Positions 8,768-15,453 of a DNA stretch of 43,129 bases are shown here, piece after piece. A program made the translations under genes and the position numbers. Origin of the DNA: Oscillospiraceae bacterium (GTDB lineage Bacteria; Bacillota; Clostridia; Oscillospirales; Ruminococcaceae); assembly GCA_029007035.1 (NCBI GenBank), contig JAQXHC010000011.1, positions 1-43,129 of the forward strand, in the 5' to 3' direction. Each line of letters opens with the position of its first letter. Position 1 is the first letter of the stretch. The notes beneath the pieces were generated by a model. That model did not search any database and had not been told where the DNA came from. It worked only from the letters and a program-made list of their open reading frames with translations.

Positions 8768-8799
8768 GTCATTTGGATGTGGTACAGATTTATTCGGCA

Positions 8800-8910
8800 G
8801 ATTGTACAAAATTTTCGCAGAAATACTGACGTATTTCAAGAAAAATTTAGGCAATATGACAGATAAAGATGCGCCGCAGACAAGCGGCAGAGTTTTTTAG
8901 AGATGACCGG
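8800..8910 (+). repeat. Structured intergenic repeat upstream of phosphofructokinase
   Basis: The segment contains nested inverted repeats: GAAATAC/GTATTTC (8820-8826, 8831-8837) inside AAATTTT and AAAAATTT arms. It continues as TTAGGCAATATGACAGATAA, which resembles the start of the segment at 2249. No open frame explains it. A TATAAT at 8911-8916 just after it, without a clear -35, may be the pfk -10 element. Confidence 0.5.
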
Positions 8911-8946
8911 TATAATAAGTCCAATATTAAAACGGAGGTTTTCACA

Positions 8947-10029
8947 ATGAAAAGAAGAATAGGCATCTTAACAAGCGGCGGAGACTGCCCCGGTCTCAAC
9001 GCCACAATCAGAGGAGTCGCCAAGGCATGCTATGAGCGTTTCGGTGAGGACAATGTTGAAATCGTTGGTATCTCGAACGGCTACTACGGTCTTATCAATA
9101 ATCTTTGCAAGGATATGTCACCGTCAGCTTTCTCGGGAATCCTCACTCAGGGCGGTACTATTTTCGGCACTAAGCGTCAGCCGTTCAAGATGATGCAGGT
9201 AATCGGCGATGACAACGTCGACAAGGTCAAGAACATGAAAGAAACCTACAAGAAACAGAAGCTTGACTGTCTGCTTACTCTTGGCGGAAATGGCACTCAC
9301 AAGACTTCCAAGCTCCTTGCTGATGAGGGACTCAATGTTATCGGACTGCCAAAGACCATTGACAATGACATTTTCGGAACTGATGTAACATTCGGTTTCC
9401 ACACTGCTGTTGATATCGCAACCGACGTTATCGACCGTCTGCATACCACCGCTGCAAGCCATTCAAGAATCCTTGTTTGCGAGGTAATGGGCAACAAGGC
9501 AGGCTGGCTCACCCTTAATGCTGGTATCGCAGGCGGCGCGGATATCATCGTTATCCCCGAAATTCCTTATGATATTGACAAAATCTGTGATGCTGTAATG
9601 GCAAGAAGCGCTTCGGGCAAGACATTCTCTATTCTCGCAGTTGCTGAGGGTGCTTTCGATGTGAATGAAGCAAAAATGAAGAAAAAGGAACGTGCAAAGA
9701 AGCGCGCTGAAGCCGGCATAATCACTGCAACAGGCAGAATTGCCGCTCAGATTCAGACTAATACCGGCATGGAGGCTCGTGTGTGCGTTCCCGGTCATAT
9801 GCTTCGCGGCGGTGCTCCAAGTGCTTACGACCGTGTACTCTCAACCCAGTTCGGAGTTCATGCGGCACACCTCATTGCTCAGGAAAAATACGGCAGGACA
9901 GTTGCGAAAATCGGCAACAAGATCACCTCGAACAAGCTCGCTGACATTGCAGGAAAAACCAAATTCGTTGATCCCGACGATCACCTTGTTATCGCGGCAA
10001 GGGATATCGGCGTTTCGTTCGGCGACTGA
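8947..10029 (+). CDS. pfkA: 6-phosphofructokinase (mixed-type, group III features)
   Basis: 360 residues from the ATG at 8947, which has GGAGG eight bases upstream; the longer upstream frame is not supported. It phosphorylates fructose 6-phosphate in glycolysis. Signatures seen: ILTSGGDCPGLNATIRG (phosphate loop), LGGNGTHK (residues 112-119, donor site), PKTIDNDIFGTD (catalytic Asp), EVMGNKAGWL and PGHMLRGG. The donor site has Gly after Asn, as in ATP enzymes, but PKTIDND has the Lys found in many PPi-dependent and group III enzymes. The choice between ATP and PPi is therefore uncertain. It converges on xylulokinase, and the two share a bidirectional terminator. Confidence 0.95.
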   Translation: MKRRIGILTSGGDCPGLNATIRGVAKACYERFGEDNVEIVGISNGYYGLINNLCKDMSPSAFSGILTQGGTIFGTKRQPFKMMQVIGDDNVDKVKNMKETYKKQKLDCLLTLGGNGTHKTSKLLADEGLNVIGLPKTIDNDIFGTDVTFGFHTAVDIATDVIDRLHTTAASHSRILVCEVMGNKAGWLTLNAGIAGGADIIVIPEIPYDIDKICDAVMARSASGKTFSILAVAEGAFDVNEAKMKKKERAKKRAEAGIITATGRIAAQIQTNTGMEARVCVPGHMLRGGAPSAYDRVLSTQFGVHAAHLIAQEKYGRTVAKIGNKITSNKLADIAGKTKFVDPDDHLVIAARDIGVSFGD

Positions 10030-10046
10030 TATTTATGATTCAAAAA

Positions 10047-10081
10047 CGGCTCCGATGCACTGCATCAGAGCCGCTTTTTTT
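10047..10081. terminator. Bidirectional terminator between pfkA and xylB
   Basis: CGGCTCCGATGCA (10047-10059) pairs with TGCATCAGAGCCG (10061-10073) with one mismatch. Seven Ts follow on the plus strand and a run of five Ts on the minus strand, so it can end both convergent genes. Confidence 0.9.
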
Positions 10082-10100
10082 ATAATTATTTCCGAAATAT

Positions 10101-11624
10101 TCAGATTTTCGCCAGCTTGCCGAAGCTCTCTTTGAGAGCAGGATAAATCTCTCTGTAAAGCTGATAATACTTCTCGTACTCGGCGACATTTGCCGCGTTC
10201 GGAGACTGAACCTTGTCAGTACGTACAATCGCTCCGCAGGCTTCGGGAACGCTTCCGTAAAGACCTGCACCGACACCTGCAAGAATCGCTGCTCCGAGGG
10301 CAGGTCCCTCCTTTGAAGAAGCTGTCTTCACGTCACAATTATAAAGGTCGGCGAGCATGCTCCTCCACAGCGGCGAAGTTCCTCCGCCTCCGCAAGCCAT
10401 CATATCACAGATTTTTATATCCATCTCGCGGAAAACCTCAACGCAGTCACGAAGGGAATACGCAACACCTTCCATTACCGCGCGGAGCATGTCGCGGCGT
10501 GTGTGAATTGCCGATAATCCGAAGAAAACTCCCCTCGCATCCGGGTCGAGATGAGGAGTCCTTTCACCCATAAGATAGGGAAGATAAAGCAGTCTGTCCG
10601 AGCCGACGGGTACCTGCTCAGCCTGCTTATCCATGAGATAGTATTCATCCACGCCCATAAGCTTTGCGCTCTCCTTTTCGGCGGCGCAGAAGTTATCCCT
10701 GAACCATTTCAGTGAAAGTCCTGCTCCCTGCGTAACTCCCATGACGTGCCATGCTCCGGGAACAGCCGCACAGCAGGTGTGCACTCGTCCGCCATTGTCG
10801 ATAGAAATCCCCGATGTATGTGCAAAAACGACTCCGGAAGTACCGATCGTGGTAAACGCCTTTCCGTCCTCGACAACACCCATTCCGACAGCTGCCGCAG
10901 CATTGTCGCCTGCACCGCCGACTACGACGGTACTTTCGCAGAGTCCGAGGGTTTCAGCCATTTCCTTTGTAAGCGTGCCTGTAACCTCGCAGGATTCGTA
11001 AACCTTGCCCAGCCATGATCTGTCAATTCCGAATGCGTTCAGAATCTCTTCCGACCAGCACCTGTTAGGCACATCAAGGAGCTGCATTCCCGATGCGTCC
11101 GATACCTCAGTTGCATACTCGCCCGTGAGGATAAAACGCAGATAATCCTTTGGAAGCAGGATATGACGGCATTTCTCAAAGATTTGCGGCTCGTTGTTCT
11201 TCACCCACAGGATTTTCGCCGCTGTCCAGCCCGTAAGTGCAGGATTTGCAGTGATTTTTACGAGCTTTTCCCTGCCAACGGTTCGATTCATCTCCTCAAC
11301 TTCGGCGGCTGTTCGCTGGTCACACCAGATAATCGAATTTCTCAGGACGCGGTTATCCTTATCAAGCATGACAAGTCCGTGCATCTGACCGGAAATCCCT
11401 ATTCCCTTTACATCTTCTTTTTTTACGCCGCTCTGACTCATTACTGCCTTGATTGTATTGATCATCGCATTCGACCAGTCAGCCGGATCCTGCTCCGCAT
11501 AACCGTTTTTCGGCTGATACATGGGATATTCTATTGTTTCGGAAGCAATTACAGCTCCATTTTCGTCAAAAAGGACTGTTTTCGTACCGCTTGTACCGCA
11601 GTCCACACCTATTATATATGACAT
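10101..11624 (-). CDS. xylB: Xylulokinase
   Basis: 507 residues, FGGY sugar kinase family. It makes xylulose 5-phosphate from D-xylulose and ATP, feeding pentose released from xylan into the pentose phosphate pathway. The N-terminal phosphate loop is IGVDCGTSGTKTVLFD. ISGQMHGLVMLD and IIWCDQRTAAEVEEMN are typical of XylB rather than glycerol or gluconate kinases. The central GGAGDNAAAAVGMGV holds the catalytic Asp, and MACGGGGTSPLWRSMLADL is the C-terminal adenosine motif. The start has AAAGGAA upstream. No xylose isomerase gene is next to it; the upstream region is filled with palindromic repeats and shows no clear -35/-10. Confidence 0.95.
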   Translation of the reverse strand: MSYIIGVDCGTSGTKTVLFDENGAVIASETIEYPMYQPKNGYAEQDPADWSNAMINTIKAVMSQSGVKKEDVKGIGISGQMHGLVMLDKDNRVLRNSIIWCDQRTAAEVEEMNRTVGREKLVKITANPALTGWTAAKILWVKNNEPQIFEKCRHILLPKDYLRFILTGEYATEVSDASGMQLLDVPNRCWSEEILNAFGIDRSWLGKVYESCEVTGTLTKEMAETLGLCESTVVVGGAGDNAAAAVGMGVVEDGKAFTTIGTSGVVFAHTSGISIDNGGRVHTCCAAVPGAWHVMGVTQGAGLSLKWFRDNFCAAEKESAKLMGVDEYYLMDKQAEQVPVGSDRLLYLPYLMGERTPHLDPDARGVFFGLSAIHTRRDMLRAVMEGVAYSLRDCVEVFREMDIKICDMMACGGGGTSPLWRSMLADLYNCDVKTASSKEGPALGAAILAGVGAGLYGSVPEACGAIVRTDKVQSPNAANVAEYEKYYQLYREIYPALKESFGKLAKI

Positions 11625-11644
11625 ATTATTATTCCTTTCATTAT

Positions 11645-11785
11645 TGAGCTAAATCAGAATTTACGGTAGCTATCTGCGTAACTTGTTGAGGGAAACCCTT
11701 TTGAAAAAGGGTTCTCCCTCAACCTCCCTTACTAAAACTTTAGCTCATTTTTTCTCAGAGGGGCATATGCCCCTCTGAGAAAAAA
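11645..11785. repeat. Nested palindromic repeat element between xylB and the next gene
   Basis: Three inverted repeats are packed here. The outer arms are TGAGCTAAA (11645-11653) and TTTAGCTCA (11739-11747). Inside is a long hairpin (11685-11723) whose arms pair over about 18 bases with one bulge, GTTGAGGGA...TCCCTCAAC outermost. Next to it is a perfect 38-base palindrome (11748-11785) centred on GCATATGC. There is no open frame. It looks like a non-coding interspersed element (MITE-like) or a transcription-isolating block between divergent genes. Confidence 0.7.
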
Positions 11786-11879
11786 TAAATAAAAGTCTTT
11801 GGAAACTCACAGACCGAAAGCACTTGAAATATGTGATAAAGAAATCAGTTTCACCAAAAACGATATAAAAGGAGAAATC

Positions 11880-13013
11880 ATGAATCAAGCATTTTATGAT
11901 CTGATATATCTGTGTAAGTGTGCAGTAAACGGTACAATTCCTTCAAAAAGCAGATTAGATCAGATGAATATGGAAGAGCTGTATATTGCTGCAAAACATC
12001 ACACTCTGACAGGAATAACAGCATACGTTCTTGAAAGTGCAGGAATACAAGATGATAATTTCCGTACAGCAAAAGAAAAAGCATCAAGAAAAAATATTTT
12101 TTTTGATATTGAGAGAAAAAAGCTGTTCTCATTCTGTGAAAAAAATGGGATATGGTATATGCCCTTAAAAGGCTCTATACTGAAAGAAATGTATCCTGAT
12201 TTCAGTATGCGCCAGATGGCTGATAATGATATTCTGTTTGATGCAGAATATCAGTCTGAAATAAAGAAATACTTTACCGATAATGGATATTCTATAATAA
12301 GATATGGTAAAGGTAACCATGATGTATATAAAAAGCCTCCGGTACTGAATTTTGAAATGCATACTGCTCTTTTTGGTCATGCTCATAATCAGGAATGGAA
12401 GAAATACTACAGAGATATAAAGGAAAGACTTGTAAAGGATACTGACAATAATTATGGTTATCACTTTTCAGATGAGGATTTTTATATCTACATCATTACA
12501 CATGAATATAAGCACTACTCAAGTGGGGGGACGGGACTGCGTTCACTGCTTGACTGTTATGTTTATTTACAGGCAAAGCAGGATTCTATGGACTGGTCAT
12601 ATATATCTGCTGAATGTGAGAAACTTGGAACATATGATTTTGAGCAGCAAAGCCGAAACCTTTCGCAGAAGGTATTTGGAAACAGTTCTGCTGAATTATC
12701 CGATGAAGATAAACTGATGCTTGAATATTATCTTAACTCAGGTACATATGGAACTATAGAGCAGGATACACAGCGAAAGATAGAGAAATTTCAGAGGCAA
12801 ACCGGAAGTACTTCAAGGCTGAAGTATATCTGGCACAGAATTTTTCCTCCAATGTATATATATGAAGCCTTTTATCCGTTTTTCTACCGGCATAAAATTC
12901 TACTGCCTGTCGGATGGGCATATCGTTTGATAAAAGGTGTGATAACATGCAGTAAAAAAGTGCGGAGTGAAATTAAATATTTATATCACTCTAATGATAG
13001 AATACAAAAGTAA
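11880..13013 (+). CDS. Nucleotidyltransferase-fold family protein (NTP_transf_5 type)
   Basis: 377 residues from the ATG at 11880 (AAAAGGAG upstream); an open extension to 11799 runs into the repeat and is unlikely. The family sign is MPLKGSILKEMYPDFSMRQM followed by ADNDILFD: a Lys-Gly-Ser turn, a tyrosine-rich helix, and an Asp-x-Asp-like pair, as in uncharacterised nucleotidyltransferases of the NTP_transf_5 family. A helical C-terminal half includes HEYKHYSSGGTGLRSLLD, also typical. Such proteins are often found near polysaccharide or peptide-modification clusters, but the substrate is unknown. Codon use is clearly more A/T-rich than in the flanking housekeeping genes, suggesting transfer. 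No partner gene is adjacent. Confidence 0.8.
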   Translation: MNQAFYDLIYLCKCAVNGTIPSKSRLDQMNMEELYIAAKHHTLTGITAYVLESAGIQDDNFRTAKEKASRKNIFFDIERKKLFSFCEKNGIWYMPLKGSILKEMYPDFSMRQMADNDILFDAEYQSEIKKYFTDNGYSIIRYGKGNHDVYKKPPVLNFEMHTALFGHAHNQEWKKYYRDIKERLVKDTDNNYGYHFSDEDFYIYIITHEYKHYSSGGTGLRSLLDCYVYLQAKQDSMDWSYISAECEKLGTYDFEQQSRNLSQKVFGNSSAELSDEDKLMLEYYLNSGTYGTIEQDTQRKIEKFQRQTGSTSRLKYIWHRIFPPMYIYEAFYPFFYRHKILLPVGWAYRLIKGVITCSKKVRSEIKYLYHSNDRIQK

Positions 13014-13103
13014 GCACCTTCTGTTTTTTTATTCACCAGACGTGAAATTATGCCGAAAAAACGTGCAAATACGTTTATTTGGACACGCTCTGGTGCAGGG
13101 TTC

Positions 13104-13132
13104 TTGTCAAAGCTTTTAATGTGTGATATAAT
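13104..13132 (+). promoter_or_regulatory. Sigma-A promoter of the propeller-dockerin gene
   Basis: TTGTCA (13104-13109), 17 bp, TATAAT (13127-13132), about 48 bases before the ATG. The ribosome site of the gene is only a weak GAAAGAAAAG. Confidence 0.8.
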
Positions 13133-13179
13133 ATTATTATTCTATGATAAAGCTTATTGAAGAAAGAAAAGATTGAAAA

Positions 13180-14340
13180 ATGAAAAAGAAACTGATTTGT
13201 GCTGTATTGTCAGCATTTATTTTATCTGCTGTACCTGTTTTAAGGTCATCTGCGGTATCGGAGGAAAAATTTCACGTCCCGAAAGGTTGGCTGTTATGGC
13301 ACAGCTACACCACGTATGAGGAAAGGGATAGTCAGCTTTACTTACAAAATCCACAGGGAGATATATCTGAAATTACCGGAGATTTTATTCATGCAATGAA
13401 CGGAAATTTTGGAAATAGTCCTGATGAGATAGTTTTTATGGCAATAGATGAAAATGCTGATGAATGGGATATTTTCCTTTATGATGATAAAACCGTAACA
13501 AATCTGACGGAAAACAGCGGATACAGAAACGAAGATCCAAAATGGTCACCTGACGGAAAAAGCATTGTTTTCAAGCGTGGTTACTGGAATGCGGAAGTAA
13601 ACGATTTTACATATAATCTTGCTTTGATTGATGTTGAAAGCAGGGAAATAAAGATGCTGACTGACAGTCTGTATGAAGATGCAATGCCGTATTTTTCAGA
13701 TGACGGGAGATATATTTACTATACAAAATATATTGACGGTTACGGCAAAATTGCCCGTCTGAATGCTGAAACAGGTGAAGATGAGATTATATTTGAAGAA
13801 GAAAATGTTACTTCATATTATCCGATAGTTAAAAACGAACTTCTGTATTTTACAAAATGGTATTCTTATGATAATCACCATGATGAGATAATAATATATG
13901 AGGATAACACATTTAAAAGTGCCGCTTTTAATTCGGAAATATATGACTGCTCCGATGCCTGTCCGATTGATAAAGAAAAAATCATTTACAGCAGCAACAT
14001 AAACGGCAGTTATTCTTTGTTTTATTCTGACGGAGATGAATCTGTTGAAATTCCAGAAGTAAATACGGACAGGAATGAGCTTGGAGCTGATTTCTTTTCA
14101 TATTCTGAATATGAAGATTTAATCAGGAATAATGTTGCGGGTGACGTAAATGCAGACGGTGAATTAAATATTGCAGATGTTGTTCTTATGCAAAAATGGC
14201 TTCTTGATGTTCCTGATGTAAAACTTGCAAACTGGGAAGCTGCTGATTTATGCGAAGACGGTGAGCTGAACGTATTTGATTTATGTTTGATGAAACGGGA
14301 ATTATTATCAGATAAGCTTAAACAGAGATTGTTCGTGTAA
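13180..14340 (+). CDS. Secreted beta-propeller (TolB/WD40-like) protein with C-terminal type I dockerin
   Basis: 386 residues. The signal peptide is about 1-25 (KKKLICAVLSAFILSA). Residues about 30-310 hold repeated propeller blades of the TolB/DPP-IV type, for example KWSPDGKSIVFKRG, FSDDGRYIYYTKY and ENELLYFTKW-like strands. The dockerin is about 320-378: first loop GDVNADGELNIADVVLMQKW and second loop DLCEDGELNVFDLCLMKREL. No glycosidase active site is visible. It would be carried on the cellulosome, possibly as a binding or structural module; the ligand is unknown. It has its own promoter and is followed 19 bases later by sfsA, with which it may be co-transcribed. Confidence 0.85.
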   Translation: MKKKLICAVLSAFILSAVPVLRSSAVSEEKFHVPKGWLLWHSYTTYEERDSQLYLQNPQGDISEITGDFIHAMNGNFGNSPDEIVFMAIDENADEWDIFLYDDKTVTNLTENSGYRNEDPKWSPDGKSIVFKRGYWNAEVNDFTYNLALIDVESREIKMLTDSLYEDAMPYFSDDGRYIYYTKYIDGYGKIARLNAETGEDEIIFEEENVTSYYPIVKNELLYFTKWYSYDNHHDEIIIYEDNTFKSAAFNSEIYDCSDACPIDKEKIIYSSNINGSYSLFYSDGDESVEIPEVNTDRNELGADFFSYSEYEDLIRNNVAGDVNADGELNIADVVLMQKWLLDVPDVKLANWEAADLCEDGELNVFDLCLMKRELLSDKLKQRLFV

Positions 14341-14359
14341 CAAATGGTAGCGGTGAAAA

Positions 14360-15043
14360 ATGAAGTACAGAAACATACAGGCAGCAACTTTTATTTCAAG
14401 ACCGAACCGTTTTATTGCAAATGTAGATATAGATGGAAATATTGAAACAGTTCACGTCAAAAATACAGGCAGATGCAAGGAACTGCTTCTGCCAAACAGT
14501 AAAGTTATCCTTGAAAAGTCTGACAATGCGGATAGAAAAACAAAATATGACCTGATAGCTGTTTACAAAGATGGTTTAGGCTTGGTTAATATTGATAGTC
14601 AGGCTCCGAATAAGGTTGTAAAGGAATGGCTTGAAAACAAACCGGAATTGTTTTCGGATATAACATTTCTCAAACCTGAATTTACTTACGGTAAATCAAG
14701 AGTTGATTTCTATCTTGAATGCGATGAACGTAAAATACTCATTGAAGTAAAAGGCTGTACACTTGAAATTGACGGTACAGGTTATTTTCCTGATGCACCA
14801 ACTGAAAGAGGTGTGAAGCATCTAAATGAACTTGCTGAAGCTTCAAAGCTTGGGTATGAATGCTATATAGCCTTTGCCATTACTATGCCAAAAGTCACTA
14901 AGGTTCTGCCGAATATCAAAACGCACAAAGAGTTCGGTGAAACTTTGGAATATGCTGTAAAACAGGGTGTTAAGATATTATATCTGCCGTGTGAGGTTAA
15001 AAAGGACAGCCTTGAAATCGTTGACTGCATTTTAATTGAATAA
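14360..15043 (+). CDS. sfsA: SfsA family protein (DNA/RNA nuclease)
   Basis: 227 residues, the normal SfsA length. An N-terminal OB-like part has FISRPNRFIANVDIDG and HVKNTGRCKELLLPN. The PD-(D/E)xK nuclease-like core follows, with YGKSRVDFYLE and ILIEVKGCTLE (catalytic Asp...Glu-x-Lys), then the family-specific FPDAPTERGVKHLNEL and the closing LPCEV. SfsA was first named for sugar fermentation stimulation; structures place it among nucleases, and its cellular role is not settled. It starts 19 bases after the propeller-dockerin gene and is similarly A/T-rich. Confidence 0.93.
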   Translation: MKYRNIQAATFISRPNRFIANVDIDGNIETVHVKNTGRCKELLLPNSKVILEKSDNADRKTKYDLIAVYKDGLGLVNIDSQAPNKVVKEWLENKPELFSDITFLKPEFTYGKSRVDFYLECDERKILIEVKGCTLEIDGTGYFPDAPTERGVKHLNELAEASKLGYECYIAFAITMPKVTKVLPNIKTHKEFGETLEYAVKQGVKILYLPCEVKKDSLEIVDCILIE

Positions 15044-15048
15044 AAATA

Positions 15049-15078
15049 ACGGACAGCACTCGGTTGAATGCTGTCCGT
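15049..15078 (-). terminator. Strong hairpin, best read as a minus-strand terminator
   Basis: Perfect 10-bp stem ACGGACAGCA/TGCTGTCCGT with a 10-base loop. The T-rich tail (TATTTTTATTC) is on the minus strand, so it best ends the decayed minus-strand gene at 15085-15270. On the plus strand it may still slow transcription out of sfsA. Confidence 0.75.
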
Positions 15079-15084
15079 TCTGCC

Positions 15085-15270
15085 TTAATTTACTCGCACA
15101 GTTAGCGACATATCGCCATTATCATCACACTGAACATTAATGGACGAAAACACAGGATAGTCGCTGTCTTTTTGATATTGCTCTCTTAACCGGCTTAAGA
15201 TTTCATCTGCTTCGTTGTACGAACTGTTGTTGTCAGCAGTTTTGTCTGCCTTGAAGTCACGTTCATCTTA
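15085..15270 (-). pseudogene. Decayed C-terminal fragment of an unidentified gene
   Basis: The minus strand reads a protein-like stretch of about 50 codons ending at TAA (15087-15085). It includes NEADEILSRLREQYQKDSDY and, after a few residues, INVQCDDNGDMSLTVRVN. There is a stop just upstream in the same frame (near 15272) and no start codon or ribosome site. An intact terminator follows the stop. This looks like the surviving 3-prime end of a deleted gene. I do not recognise the family. Confidence 0.5.
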
Positions 15271-15335
15271 TCCTGAAACAACCATTTCAGCTGCGGCAAA
15301 GTTATGATGAAATCACCGAAAAAATAAGCGTAATA

Positions 15336-15364
15336 TTGACAATTACCGTCAAAAATGATATAAT
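15336..15364 (+). promoter_or_regulatory. Sigma-A promoter of the GH9 gene
   Basis: TTGACA (15336-15341), 17 bp, TATAAT (15359-15364), leaving a leader of about 80 bases before the ATG at 15454. Confidence 0.9.
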
Positions 15365-15453
15365 TATGGAAAGGCAGAAGCTTTTTTTGTCTGTAATGCC
15401 GGATTCTTAAGGTTAACAACTGTAAAATAAAGAAAGTAGCGAGGTGCATAGAA

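Noticed and set aside
13035..13098. Inverted repeat CACCAGA...TCTGGTG as a terminator after the nucleotidyltransferase-fold gene
   Set aside because: The loop is very long and no T run follows on the plus strand; weak support only.
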